64,000 nucleotides of DNA from Effrenium voratum (GCA_963377175.1 CAUJNA010001724.1:265001-329000); one strand, 5' to 3'. Positions 1 through 9,515 are shown, counted from the first letter of the stretch. Notes: a model not told the origin generated them from the letters alone. Numbers and translations: made by a program.

Positions 1-520
1 CTGCAGGGTTCCATGAGGGTTCCAGGGTTCCACGGGCTGTGGCTGAGGTAAGGGTTTCACAGCAGTTTCGTAAGGATTCGACAAGGGTCACAAGGCTCCA
101 CAACGCTCCACAAGTTCCACAAATGTTCTGCAGAGAAGCAATCTGTCGTGCGCCCACCATCTGAAAAGCCATCGGAGCAGTCAGAAGATCGCTTTGCTCA
201 TGGGCGGAACACTAAGCAAAACCGAAATCAATGGTTTTCAGCACACTTTCACTGTTTTGTCACTTGATCACTTGCTCAGGCAACGCGAGAGCTTTGTGGC
301 AAACTCACTGTGTAGCAGAGTACATGCTTGGCATTACTGAGTACTACTTGGTGGGCTTTGGGTTCCAAGGGTTCCACGAACCTGCGAGGCTACGGAATAA
401 AATTCCAAAAGCGCTCCACAAGGTTTCCACCAGGTTCTGCAAAAGCTATGGGGCAGCCTTGGGGAAAGGTTCCAACAAAGTTTCACGCTGAGCCCAAGAG
501 GGTTCCACGAGAACGGTCTG
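1..520. repeat. degenerate GGTTCCAC minisatellite region
   Basis: Variants of GGTTCCACRAGG and GGTTCTGC recur at irregular spacing, most densely at 1-130 and 360-520. The same words occur again at 55975-56040, where they lead into a closely similar GCTGTTGGGG block. No convincing gene is seen; the short open frames here only read the repeat. Confidence 0.6.
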
Positions 521-539
521 CGAGGTTCACCGGGCAGGT

Positions 540-672
540 CTGGGACCGTCGGGGCCCAATCGGGCCCCGATTGCGTCGTCGGGCCCCGATCGGGCCCCGA
601 TTGCGCCGTCGGGCCCCGATTGCGCCGTCGGGGCCCGATTGGGCCCCGATTGTGCCGTCGGGCCACCAGGGC
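540..672. repeat. GC-rich palindromic minisatellite
   Basis: About six copies of a roughly 20-bp unit built from CGGGCCCCGATTGCGCCGT. Each unit contains the self-complementary core GGGCCC, and one junction (CGGGCCCCGATCGGGCCCCG) is nearly palindromic over 20 bp, so it could form hairpins. Open frames on both strands simply translate the array. Confidence 0.8.
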
Positions 673-869
673 GCGATTGCGCTGTCACTCTTAGCTTTGC
701 TTCACAAAGTTACAAGGCGGCATCCTCAGCAAAACCGGCGGTGAGGTGGGTCTCGGCGCGGGTGTGGTGCTGTTGGGGGGTATCGCCTGAGCTTTTTTTT
801 TCTCCGTCATCGACTTCTCATTGGCTGGTTTCGCACCTCTTTGCTGCGAGGTGCGATTCGTGTCGTGAG

Positions 870-977
870 GTCCTGATGAACCCTGCGGGCACTTTCGTGG
901 CCACCGCGGGCTTCGCCGGTCTCGAAGTCTTCGCGCTGGGCTACGCCGACGCCGCGCCGGCGGCGCCGGCGGTCTGA
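870..977 (+). CDS. candidate terminal exon, unrecognised
   Basis: A GC-rich island follows an AG|G acceptor-like site (GTCGTGAG|G). It reads VLMNPAGTFVATAGFAGLEV and ends at TGA 975-977, with third positions mostly G or C, unlike the AT-richer surroundings. An Ala/Pro-rich tail precedes the stop. I recognise no family. It could be the last exon of a plus-strand gene or a chance GC-rich frame. Confidence 0.25.
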   Translation, partial: VLMNPAGTFVATAGFAGLEVFALGYADAAPAAPAV

Positions 978-1059
978 GAGCGGCGGAAGGGACCGACGAC
1001 TTGGTAGGAGGTCTGGCACTTGCCATGGGGAAGGTGAGAAACATCCGAGGTCCGAGAGT

Positions 1060-1164
1060 CTAGGTTTCCAGGGATCCGGATCTTTCAAGAAAACCACCAA
1101 AAACCCATAAGAACTGGCTGGTTTTTGAAAAAATGGGCTGAAAAGAATGGGGAATCAACCCCTA
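1060..1164. mobile_element. MITE-like element, family F
   Basis: Family F is bounded by inverted TTCTAGGGGTTG-type ends. Inside are a CCAGGGATCC-type word, an AGAAAACC segment and GAAAAGAATGGGGAATCAAC just before the right end CCCCTAG. Other copies are at 14553, 21698, 48738, 53103 and, inverted, 56922. There is no coding capacity. This copy has a short left end (CTAGGTTTCCAGG). Confidence 0.65.
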
Positions 1165-2657
1165 GACAGGGCTTGAAAAAGGTTGGAGGTGTCAGCCACG
1201 TCTCTGTTTCCCTTCTATTTCCTCGCAGTACAGAGAATCACGCAACGCTTTGCGTGGCTGGAAGTTTGGTTTCGACCAACCGCGTCCCCGCGACGCAAAA
1301 GGCGCCCCTTATGGCGAGTTTCATCACCATGCCACAGGGCCGAAGAGCCCCGAAGGTATGGCAAGGCAAGCGCACCTGCAAGTTCTTTAAGTTCTGAGTG
1401 CAGAGGTTGTAACACATGTCGCTATGCTGTTTTGTTTTCTGGGGGTTAGGTCAGAAGCTTAAAAAACAACTTGTTTCCCCCGCTTTTGTTTTCCTCTTTT
1501 TCCTTGTTTCTTTTATTTTCTTTTGTTTACCTGCCACTTGGTTTCGTCGTAGGATAATTTCTCCAGATAGTTGAAAGCTCGCCAGGGCTTGCAAGCGCCA
1601 AGCCGCTTGCTTCGAGAAACATAGGATTGGTATGATTATGTTTCCAAAGTGGGTGACGCCCGGAAGAATGGAGCTTAGCCAGTAAAACCACCCAAAAGGG
1701 TACACTGAAAAATAAGTAATATATTTATATACTACTGCATACACACTCACACATAATATATATTGCAATTTCCATTGAAGGATGGCACCGCGCAGACCAT
1801 AGTGGTCCTGTGGATGGACAAAATGCACTTCGCGCCAGCTATGGCGGTTTATCCTGCAGGGTTATGTCAATCCACAGTAGGTCACATGTAAGGATCCCTG
1901 CTGAGCAAGCTGCCTGTTGTTCTGGGATTGCCAAGGCATGTCAACTGGGGATTGCTAACAGGGGTCCCCCAAAGGCTTTTGGGCGCCTGGAACATATTGA
2001 GGTTCCATTGTTTAGTTTTGTTGGAGCTTCCTTTTGAGATTTGGACTTGAGGTTCCAGTTGGTTGAGTATTGGTAGACTTGATTTTGCACTTGATTTCGT
2101 ATTACTGGAGCTTCGTTTTTTGCTGGATTTTAGTGTCCATTCGGATCTTCCTTCTGAGGTTTTATTTGACATTCCATTTGGTTTAGTATTGCTGGAGCTT
2201 CTCTTTGAGTTTGAATGTGAGCTTTCTTTTGATTTCGCATTGCAGGAGCTTCCTTTTGAGTTTGGAGTCCCCTGAAATAATGTCAACTTTGGTGGCTGAA
2301 GTACTTTTTAAGAAGAGAATGAGTTTGGGAAGCTGGGCATTTGGGATTTTGGGAAGCAGCCCCAAATATGAGAACGAAGCCGAAAGCTTCAACAGCATCA
2401 CCTGGGCTGCCTAATTGGTTAAATAGCCAAGAGGCAGTTACACTGGGCAGGTTGTATATTTCCAGTGGGCCAGCATTTTTTCTATGTCTTGGGCTTAGAA
2501 TTTGGAGGTCTGAAGTACCCCCCCTCCCTTGGGTCTGATTGCGGGCAGTTTTGAAAACAAGGGACATGTTTGTTTTTGTTTTTTCTTTCAACTGGAGCTG
2601 AAGAGCGAGGTACCGCAGAGCCAGATGTTGGCGTCCTCTCCTCTCCTTCTGGTTGTC
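1165..2657. other. no gene seen; degenerate tandem repeat at 2005-2290
   Basis: Mostly unremarkable AT-moderate sequence. From about 2005 to 2290 the words TGGAGCTTCCTTTTGAG and ATTTGGTTGAGTATTG recur four or more times with heavy divergence, giving a worn tandem repeat of variable period. Nothing else is supported. Confidence 0.5.
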
Positions 2658-2770
2658 TCACTTGCCCAAAGGGAGTCGACCTGATCTGAGCTTTTGGTGA
2701 TTTGGTCCATATTTACTAGAGGCCTCAAAAGGTGATCACATTTTGTTTTCAGGTTCTTTGAGCAAGCGAG
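2658..2770. mobile_element. MITE-like element, family C
   Basis: Family C starts TCACTTGCCCAAAGGGA and ends CCTTTGAGCAAGTGA, which are inverted to each other. A second internal inverted pair, CCTTTTGG and CCAAAAGG, flanks a TTTGGTCCATATTTAGTAGA centre. This copy is divergent (GAGCTTTTGGTGATTTGG). Related copies are at 4028, 8847, 23564 and 35932, with fragments elsewhere. Confidence 0.65.
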
Positions 2771-3083
2771 TTGTTCCTTTGTCCCTTCTTTTTGTTTTGA
2801 AAGGCAGCCGGGCTGGGGGTTTGTCTTCACAAATCACGGTTGGCTTTTGCTTCTTTTGTTGGAGGGGCTTGGTTTTTGTCAGTTGGTCCACCCCAAGCTT
2901 TTGACCTGTTGGTCTTCCCATGGTCCATATGTCACCTTGAAAGATTTCAGCTTCTGGTCCCAGCTCCTTTGGTTTCTAAAAGTTCGGATTTCCTCGGGCC
3001 ATCCCCACCCTTAAACATGGAATTGGGGCCAGGGGTGACCCCTGGGGCGAAGCACGTGGATTTTTTTTCCGTGCTCTAACCTT

Positions 3084-3194
3084 AGTAGTGCCAACTTTTA
3101 CCCTTACTTTCTGGGAGGGTTCCGAACCCTACCAAAATAGACAGCAGAAAACAATTGGGTACCCTTATTCTAACCTCTCTACTGGAGGACCTAG
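3084..3194. mobile_element. MITE-like element, family B (left end worn)
   Basis: Family B runs from CTAGGTCCCCCAGTAG to CTACTGGAGGACCTAG, a near-perfect inverted pair. Its interior holds a GGAGGGTTCCCCTACTAAAA block, ATAGACTACAGAAAA, and CCCTTATTCTAACC before the right end. About twelve copies lie in the window. Here the left end is reduced to GTAGTGCC while the right end is intact. Confidence 0.75.
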
Positions 3195-3758
3195 GCACTT
3201 AAAGGGACAGCCGCGGTATGTCAGGAAACCTGGTCAAATACTCCACAAAACCCATGTTTTGTCAGTCTCCGTTGAGCTGCGTTATTTTGCCAGCCTTACG
3301 AGCCACTTCCTAAGTGCCCGATCGCCCCTTTAAGCACGAGTGACAGAGACACCACAAAATGAGCATTTCTTCGGTCGATGTGTTTTTCGGTTTGACCGCC
3401 AATCCCTGTCGCATGTTTAATCCCTGGCGTCGGGTCTAAGATCCGATGGCAAGTCACTGGCAAGTGGGAGTAAGATCGACTGGTAGCACGCTGGGGAGTG
3501 TCACTTGGTAGTCTGCATCGAGCTGCATGAAGTAGACCGCCTTGCTGAGCTTTTATTAAGTTTGCCTTTTGCATGGATCTCTCAGCGCAGTCCGAAGGAG
3601 CTGTGCTGGGGAAAATTGCGCCCCCCCCGTTTGCGGCCGGACCTGCGTTGAGGCACTCGTCGGCCAAATCCAGCGTTCGTTTGATTTTGGAACTGCCCGA
3701 TGTGTTGCAAGTAGGTGATTGATCCCAGAAAGAAGAATTTGGCTTGTTTTGGGGGACA
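3195..3758. other. no gene seen
   Basis: A 191-residue minus-strand frame crosses this stretch, but it runs into the family K repeat next door and has no recognisable domain. I regard it as chance. A run of C at 3622-3630 is the only notable feature. Confidence 0.5.
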
Positions 3759-3864
3759 GGTGGGTATGCGTCAAAATTAAACCACCAGTGGACTGCAGGT
3801 TTTGGTCCATGTCCCCACTTACTAGGGTTCCATTTGGGATACCTCTTTGATCTGACCCACAGCC
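3759..3864. mobile_element. MITE-like element, family K
   Basis: Family K is bounded by TGTGGGTCAAAA-type and TTTTGACCCACA-type ends. Inside it carries a CCACCAGGGGACCGCAGG segment and a GTTCCATTTACCAGG segment. Other copies are at 23696, 48866 and 59645. In this copy the ends are GGTATGCGTCAAAA and GATCTGACCCACAGCC. Confidence 0.65.
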
Positions 3865-4027
3865 AGATCACGAATGGGGGTGGAGCTATCTATTTCCCAC
3901 AGAAGAACCAAAAACGGATCGCCGAGTCGACTCAGCTGAAAAACAGTTTCCAGGTCCGGCCTCCCGGAACCGCAATGGGCCAAATCAATGCACAACTCGT
4001 TTCGGCCCAGCCTCAAGGCGCGTGTCA

Positions 4028-4147
4028 CCATCTTGCCTAAAGGGAATCGACGTGGTTTGATCTTTTGGTTTCTTTGATGCGGCTCATATTTAGTAGAGGT
4101 CCCAAAAGGTAATCACCTTTTGTTTCCGGGTCCTTTGAGCAAGTGAG
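4028..4147. mobile_element. MITE-like element, family C
   Basis: A good copy: CTTGCCTAAAGGGA at the left and CCTTTGAGCAAGTGA at the right, with the inner pair TCTTTTGGTTTC and CCCAAAAGGTAA intact. Confidence 0.7.
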
Positions 4148-5052
4148 CATCATGCTGAAACACACGTCCGACGGGAAAAGCAATTTCCGTCGCTGCAGGG
4201 GAAAAAGCGAGATGGTAGTCTGCGTGGCTGTCTAGATTCTTGAACGTGCACCCCAACTTCACTAGTAGAACCCACTCCCCCACCGCTATTAGAACGCCCC
4301 CCCCTCTCACTATGAAAGATCCCGAGCAGCACTATGATTGGGACAGTCTTCAACAAACGTGTTCGGATGTGTTCGGGGTCTCACGGTCTGACCCACGTGC
4401 CTCTTATCAAACCCACCACATGGTCTGTCTTTAAGTAGGCGCCCCGTCCAGAGAAAAGAAGCAACAAAAAACACGCGCACACACACACAAACAAATTATT
4501 ACTACTTTCTTAACAGCAAACGCGGGGCATCATTGCATGTGCAATCATATCAAGGTTTTTGCACATTCCCCAAACTCTCCAATAACGCATCCCCTTAACA
4601 AGACATCTTAAATGTGTATGGCTGTTTGGTTGCATCTTTGGACTTCAACTTTTTGGCCCAACCAGGTCGGAAATTCTTACTTGGACCCACAACAAAAGTG
4701 GACAGCTTTTCGCAGAGGGGCCGTTACCGCCAGCAACCAAGAAAACACCGAAAAAAACCCGAGGTATTCTTACACTACACCCTGAAACACCGCCTAGAAA
4801 CCAGACGTCTTCTTACACCACACCCCTCAAAAAACCCACCTAAAAACCAGAGGACCAGAGGTCTTCCACCTAAACCAGAGCATTTGGGTACATGTTTTTG
4901 AGCCACGTAGCCAGGTCGTTTCCGCCTGAAAAACCCGAAAACCAGAGGTCTTCTTACACCACATCCTGAGAAAACGACTGGCATGTTGAGGCAGACTTAA
5001 CTTGCTGGTTCTCAGCAGGGAACGAGGGAATGACCCCTATAAACGATCCCCC
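4148..5052. other. no gene seen; worn repeat at 4636-4745 and AGACCACA-type repeats
   Basis: At 4636-4745 the words GACTTCAACTTTTTGG and CAGCTTTTCGCAGAGGGG suggest a decayed family G element. From 4790 to 4970 the phrase AACCAGAGGTCTTCTTACACC recurs three times, a local degenerate repeat. A short CA run lies near 4478. No coding signal. Confidence 0.45.
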
Positions 5053-5112
5053 ATGCTTTCCCCCATGCTTTCCCCCATGCTTTCCCCCATGCTTTCCCCC
5101 ATGCTTTCCCCT
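5053..5112. repeat. 12-bp minisatellite (ATGCTTTCCCCC)x5
   Basis: Five near-perfect tandem copies of a 12-bp unit start at 5053, 5065, 5077, 5089 and 5101. Because 12 is a multiple of three, the minus strand shows a short Gly-Lys-Ala-Trp repeat frame, which I take to be non-coding. Confidence 0.9.
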
Positions 5113-5715
5113 GTTTTTGGTGACACGCCCTTAGGAAGGAGTCACTGACAGTGGGCTTCCTTGCCGGCTCCTTGCGGGACCACCTGGAGAAGTCTGGCTG
5201 CCCGTCTAACATGTCTCGTCCCATCTGAAGTAACATGTGCTCGCTATTTGGTATGCCACGATCGGGCGCAGCCTCTTGCGGCTGCAAGCCTCTGCATTTT
5301 CACGAATTCTGGCTATTTGCTTACGGATCTTTGGACTAAACAGTGTTTTGGGTTGAAAGCTGAACACTTTTTGCAGAGGGGGCCCTGCTTCCCTAGCGAA
5401 AGGAAACTCGTGTGCAAGACAGTTGGGGTTGCTCCAAAGGCGGTGTTTGTATAGGTCCATTGGTCCGAAACGATGTTGGGGCAGCTCATGTCAAAACCAG
5501 CTGATTCTCTGATTGCAGTGGTTTTGTTGTTTCCCTTTATTTCCCTTTCTTTTGTCTTATAATTGAGTTTCTGTTCCTTTCAGCCACGCCTATTTTTTGC
5601 CGTGGGCCTTTGTCAATGAATCCAAGTGGCCCGGGTTCGGGGGCTTAGCATGGAATTGTAAGGGCTCCGCAACCTTGTGCGCAGAGCGAACCCGTTCTTC
5701 CATTTGCTTAAGCGC
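5113..5715. other. no gene seen
   Basis: Contains a worn family G-like patch at about 5327-5395 (GGATCTTTGGACTAAAC and ACACTTTTTGCAGAGGGG). Nothing else is supported. Confidence 0.45.
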
Positions 5716-5800
5716 ACTTCCTGAGTTGGTGGACTTTAAACTTTTTGGAAAGACCATTTTAGTGGTAAATAAAAAGTTCAGACCATTGTGGGTGGGGGAA
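5716..5800. mobile_element. MITE-like element, family H
   Basis: Family H starts ACTTCCTGAGTTCCTGGACT and ends with AAAAGTTCAGACC and GGCCAGTCCACTCAGGAAGT. The core is ACCATTTTAGTGGTGAAT. In this copy the left end and core are clear but the right end is replaced by GTGGGTGGGGG. Other copies or halves are at 7630, 11668, 27932, 42487, 49435 and 62035. Confidence 0.6.
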
Positions 5801-6102
5801 CCTCTTAGGGATTTGTTCGGGCAAACGAGGCGGGCATTTTGAGGGGCCCCATGATCAGCGCAAGCCCTGCAAGCCGCGCCAACTTGCAAGGATGCTGTTG
5901 GTTCCAACGAATTTGCAGTGCGCCAGCGGGTGTATCCAACGGAGCCTGGGACCCAGAAAGTCGGACCCAGATGGTATATGGACCTAACAGCCGAATACAT
6001 GGCTTCCCAAGTCAACGGAAAATATCAGGGTGGGCCTTGGGTCCGAGTTTGGTCCCTTTGAAGTCGGACACACGACTTCCCCCGTGTCTGGACTTCACGT
6101 TT

Positions 6103-6482
6103 TCTTGACTGCTATTGGGTTGGATCTTTACACTTTAACTTTTTGGTGGAAATCAAGTTGGCTATCGAAAAGATCTTCTTGCAGGGGGTCTCGCCATCAA
6201 CCAAGTTTTAGCTCATGTCCGGCTCACGTAGGCTACGAGCCGGGGGCGCGAATCTCCAAGTAGTTCGAGCAACTTCTGGTGGAGCCGCAGAAGCTCTGCC
6301 AATATTTTCCTGGAGCTTCCGGACTTCAAGCCTTTGGGTCCATTTTTGGGGCAAAAAGCTTGATGGCCGTTCGCTAGCAGGTCTCTTTAGTTTTTTGTTT
6401 TTTTTGAAATCAAGGGTTTTCCATTTAACCCATAAAGGTTTAAAGCATCTTGCAGAGGGGTCAACAGCAACCAACAAAAATT
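6103..6482. mobile_element. family G element(s), one possibly nested or duplicated
   Basis: Family G begins TTGACTGCTATTGGGTTGGA, passes through GACTTTAACTTTTTGG, and ends near TTTTGCAGGGGGGTCAACAG. Here the left end (6103-6145) leads to an early right-end-like CTTGCAGGGGGTC at 6180. A second pair of inner and right-end words follows (6325 and 6448-6470), so two copies or an interrupted one may be present. Confidence 0.55.
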
Positions 6483-6848
6483 GAAAGTTTGAACTCTTGT
6501 TGGCCAATCCATTTATCAGCTCCAGAGTCGCTACTAGCCCCATTTTGGGATTGGGCCCTACTGGTTGGCCCTTGCCAATTACAATTAAGTTTGGAAACTT
6601 GATCCGTTTTGAGGGGTTCAGATGGGTGTGTTTTTGTTGAGGCTGGGTGCCGGTTGGTTTGGGTTGGTAGGGAAGCCAAAAGGAGTCGCTTTTTTTGACG
6701 CCGTCTTAGGATCGCAAAGATCGTTGACTCCGTGGGCGTGGATGTTGCCATTCTTTGTGATATGCTTGATCTCGTCTACGAGGACCCGACCTTACAGCTG
6801 ATCGGACGTGTTTGTTCAAGGCTCGATACACGTTTTGCTGTTTGCTGT
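6483..6848. other. no gene seen
   Basis: Begins with a short family H-like right-end fragment (TTGGCCAATCC at 6500). The rest is unassigned. Confidence 0.4.
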
Positions 6849-6980
6849 TTAACGGGAACCCCGGATCAATAACCGCTGGTTGAGTAATAGGGGGGTGTCC
6901 CCTTTTAGTGGGGATTCATCACTTTTGGAGGGAACACCCCCGTAATATTGGGGACGGGTTTAATCCCGGGTCAACATCAA
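6849..6980. mobile_element. MITE-like element, family E
   Basis: Family E has ends TTAATGTTGACCCCGGATTG and a matching inverted GGGTCAACATTAA. Inside is a mirrored pair, AGGGGGGTGTCCCC and GGGAACACCCCC, around CTTTTAGTGGGGATTCATCA. This copy is nearly complete, with left end TTAACGGGAACCCCGGATC. A solo end, TTAATGTTGACCC, lies at 7040-7052. Better copies are at 47258 and 57932. Confidence 0.75.
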
Positions 6981-7052
6981 TGGGAACAAGTGAATATCCA
7001 TTTTTTTTGGGTGGGGGTGCCGCCTAGGTACCTACCTAATGTTAATGTTGAC

Positions 7053-7391
7053 CCGTGCCATGGCCATGTGGTGATTGGGTGCTAAAAAAAGGATTGGTAA
7101 TTATTACATTTTTTCCAGAGCCCCCCTTTGCACCCTCCCTTCCACTAACATAGCAGCTGTAGGAGGGTACCTGGATCATTTTGCTGTTGTAGTGGGAGTG
7201 AGGGTAGGTGTGTTTGTTGTATGCACTCATTTTGGCAGTTCGACTGCAAAAGGATCCTGGCAGATGCCCCGTTCTTTGACAACCCCAAAGCGAACTTAAA
7301 CCCAGGGGTTGATTAAAGGGAAACCCCTGGCTTGAAGTCTACCTTGGGGTCGTCAAAAAATGGGACCCTGTCTGGGCTGGTGTCCGCCCAG
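7053..7391. other. no gene seen upstream of candidate exon
   Basis: No repeat family or coding frame could be assigned. If the island at 7392 is an exon, this would be intron, with the pyrimidine/GT-rich TGGTGTCCGCCCAG as its acceptor. Confidence 0.35.
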
Positions 7392-7499
7392 CCCAAAGAA
7401 GTGCACAGCCAGGATGCCGAGCGTCGGGGCAGCGTGGGGCTGCCCTTCGAGGACATCGTGGAGCTGGTTCTGAGCATCTCGCAGCGAATGGCTGGATGA
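7392..7499 (+). CDS. candidate terminal exon, unrecognised
   Basis: After CCGCCCAG there is a frame rich in G and C at third positions that reads SVGLPFEDIVELVLSISQRM near its end and stops at TGA 7497-7499. Composition and the amphipathic residue pattern look like real protein, unlike the flanks. No family is recognised. It may belong with the island at 9347, but phase and order cannot be tested here. Confidence 0.35.
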   Translation, partial: PKEVHSQDAERRGSVGLPFEDIVELVLSISQRMAG

Positions 7500-7528
7500 C
7501 AAGGAATGCACAGAATGAACAGATTCTT

Positions 7529-7622
7529 CCATTTGCTTAAGAATATTTGTTATTTTCCCCTGTTGGTTTTAAAGGGAATCGGTTTCACTGCTGGACATAT
7601 TTTTTGCAGGGGTCTTAACCTA
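7529..7622. mobile_element. MITE-like element, family A
   Basis: Family A has ends CCATTTGCTTAAG and CTTAAGCAAATGG. The interior is TTTTCCCCTGTTGGTTTTAA, then GGAATCGATTTCACTACTGG, then a T-rich tract ending CAGGGG just inside the right end. It is the commonest family here, with at least fifteen copies or fragments. In this copy the right end has drifted to TCTTAACCTAATAG. Confidence 0.75.
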
Positions 7623-7629
7623 ATAGTCT

Positions 7630-7676
7630 AAGCAAAAAGTTTCGACTTTTTTCGGCCAGTCCACTCAGGAAGTGCG
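7630..7676. mobile_element. family H right-half fragment
   Basis: AAAAAGTTTCGAC and GGCCAGTCCACTCAGGAAGT match the right half of family H. The left half is absent, perhaps displaced by the neighbouring family A copy. Confidence 0.55.
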
Positions 7677-7780
7677 CAGTTGTTCAACGGACCACACGCG
7701 TCAAATCAATCGCCTCCCCCTAAGCATAACATTCCCCCCTATGAAAAAATATTGGCCGGGGGCAAAACGATATCTATCAA

Positions 7781-7906
7781 TACCGTGGATGAACGAAATC
7801 CGGCACCACCAAAAAAATCTGGGGTGCTGCTTCCCCTGTAAATATCAACAAACAATGGTTTTGCTATGGTTTCAAAGTGGTGCAGGATTTCGTCCACCCA
7901 CAGTAG
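7781..7906. mobile_element. MITE-like element, family D (subfamily D1)
   Basis: Left end TACCGTGGATGAACGAAATC and right end GATTTCGTCCACCCACAGTA are inverted. Both termini carry TA, fitting a TA target duplication. Inside, CACCACC and GTGGTGCAGG extend the inverted repeat, with CTGTAAATATCAACAAACAA in the middle. TA-duplicating MITEs of this type are usually mobilised by Tc1/mariner- or PIF-like transposases, but none is present here. Confidence 0.75.
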
Positions 7907-8169
7907 GGTAATTGGGGGTCAGGCGGGCGTCCAAAGTGTTTGGCTTTTTAATTCTGGTGAGTACAGGGTTAGTACCGGGAGCCAGCCAATGAGCACCCTC
8001 TGTGGAAAGGCTCAGAGGTGTTACTTTGCAGAACGCAAACGTTGGAGGGAGAGAGCTGGGTTTTTTGAATTCTGGCATGGGGTCGGTGCAAGGAGCTCGG
8101 GTCCTGGACTGCCCCGAATAGTATTGGTAGTGGTGACCCGGCGGTCTGGCAAAATCAATGTTTACTGTT

Positions 8170-8290
8170 TGGTGCATTTTTTGCTTGACTGTTAGGACTG
8201 AACAACTTTTTGATCCAACGAACTCGGGTTTTCCGTACTAAACCACTAGAAGTTATTCACCTTCTAGCAGGAGAGCGGATTTCGCAACCG
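8170..8290. mobile_element. family G-like element (G2 variant)
   Basis: GCTTGACTGTTAGGACTGAA leads to ACCACTAGAAGTTATTCACC and then AGCAGGAGAGCGGA and GCAACCGAG. The same variant, with GCAGGCGAGCAGAAAGCAAC at its right, recurs near 59150 and 60390. Confidence 0.5.
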
Positions 8291-8846
8291 AGTTCTCCGT
8301 GCGAGTGCTAAACGTGGCTTGTGCTTGAGGGCCGAACTTTCGGAGCCGAGGGGCCCGGGATGCCGGGAATGAGTCGGGACCAAAGGAGCCCTGCCCTTGG
8401 TGGGACCCTCCCGCCCATTTTTATTTGGGACCTGAGGTTTCGGTTGTTTGGACCATGTTCCTTGTAAAGGGGCCGGGTCCCGAACTTTGTTTTTTGCCCT
8501 TTGCAAAGGGTGGGAGGGTTTCTCCCAAGTTTGGTTGAAGACTTGTTTGATCGGGGGAAGTGATGGTGCCGTTTAATGTTGGCTCCATAATAGTCAACCC
8601 CAGTTTATTAATAGGGGGTGGTTTTTGGCCCCTGTGGACTGATTCCCACCACGTTTCACCCAGGGGAGAAGCACCTCTTTATGAAAAAACTGGGGTTGAG
8701 AAAAATATGGGTGAACATTCGCCGCCTCACTTCGTCACTTCGAAGTGAACTCTGAGGCATGCGGGGCTCGAATCCCGCCACTTTGAAAGACGTGAAGGAA
8801 GCCTCAGGCGGGCCGCTAAGTTTGCTCACTGAGTGATTCCGCAAAA
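8291..8846. other. no gene seen; worn family E-like patch at 8571-8660
   Basis: GTTTAATGTTGGCTCC, CAACCCCAGTTTATTAATAG and GGGGGTGG around 8571-8625 resemble a decayed family E left half. A possible minus-strand Pro/Arg-rich frame at 8264-8506 has no recognisable features. Confidence 0.4.
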
Positions 8847-8956
8847 CTCGCTTGAAGAAACTCGACCTTTTAACCTTTTGGTTTCTCTGATTTGGTCCGA
8901 CCCCTAGTAGAAGTCCCAAAAGGTTAACATTTGATTTCCAGGTCCTTTGAGCAAGT
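8847..8956. mobile_element. MITE-like element, family C, abutting a family A copy
   Basis: CGACCTTTTAACCTTTTGG and CCCAAAAGGTTAAC form the inner inverted pair, and CCTTTGAGCAAGT is the right end. The family A element begins two bases further on, so the two insertions are contiguous. Confidence 0.7.
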
Positions 8957-8958
8957 TA

Positions 8959-9057
8959 CCATTTGCTTAAGACATTTTGTGTATTTTCCCCTGTTGGTTT
9001 GAAAGGGAATCGATTTCACTACTGGACATATTTCTCTTTTTTTGAGGGGCTAATGGA
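8959..9057. mobile_element. MITE-like element, family A
   Basis: Left end CCATTTGCTTAAG is perfect. The interior GAATCGATTTCACTACTGGA is intact. The right end has shortened to GAGGGGCTAATGGA, lacking the inner TTAAGC part. Confidence 0.75.
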
Positions 9058-9169
9058 AGAAAGGGAGTTTTCCATGCAAACCTCGGCCTCGAAACCGCTT
9101 CCAAAGAGCTTACCCTCACAAAGGGACGATTTTGGTGCCGGGTCAACCATGTCCCAGGATGCCACCAAT

Positions 9170-9345
9170 AACTCAGTCGTTCAAGCCCAACCTTTTGAGC
9201 TGTTGGTTTTCCTATGTTGGGTGATGTTGGTCCATGTTTCGTCACTAACTCAGTTGTTCAACCCCAAGCTTTTGATGAGTCATGACCCCAAAAGGTGATC
9301 GCCTTTTAGTCCAAAAGCATCCTTTTGCTGGGTCACTGAGCTAAG
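9170..9345. mobile_element. longer, diverged family C-like element
   Basis: CCAACCTTTTGAGCTGTTGG, a central TTGGTCCATGTTTCG, then CCCCAAAAGGTGATCGCC and CCTTTTGCTGGGTCACTGAG keep the family C order. Length is about 60 bp greater, and a second ACTCAGTTGTTCAACCCC inside suggests a partial duplication. Confidence 0.45.
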
Positions 9346-9346
9346 C

Positions 9347-9460
9347 CTTGCGGGCCGCGAAGCCGCCGAGCGCGCGAGGATCAACAAGCTCATGCCTTTC
9401 GATGTGGAGCAGCGGTTGGGCGAGAACCTGGGGATGCAAACAGCGCGGGGTGCGTTTTAG
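9347..9460 (+). CDS. candidate exon, unrecognised; ends in telomere-like repeat
   Basis: The frame reads REAAERARINKLMPFDVEQR and continues LGENLGMQTARGAF before TAG 9458-9460. Codons are GC-rich at position three and the sequence looks helical and charged, like real protein. The stop codon is made by the first TTTTAGGG of the telomere-like array, so the true exon probably ends earlier, near ATGCAAACAG. No family recognised. Confidence 0.35.
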   Translation, partial: LAGREAAERARINKLMPFDVEQRLGENLGMQTARGAF

Positions 9461-9515
9461 GGCTGGTTTAGGGTTGGTTTAGGGTTGGTTTAGGGCCGGT
9501 TTAGGGCCGGTTGGT
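9455..9515. repeat. interstitial telomere-like array (GGTTTAGGGTT/CC)n
   Basis: Four to five copies of an 11-bp unit contain TTTAGGG, the plant-type telomere heptamer also reported for dinoflagellates. Each heptamer is spaced by TTGG or CCGG. This could be a relic of break repair or simply a similar minisatellite. Confidence 0.75.

Noticed and set aside
3296..3871. 191-codon minus-strand frame
   Set aside because: Overlaps a family K element and lacks any recognisable domain or coding-like composition.
5012..5287. Frame with GKAWGKAWGKAW repeats
   Set aside because: Product of the 12-bp (ATGCTTTCCCCC)5 array; no conserved sequence around it.
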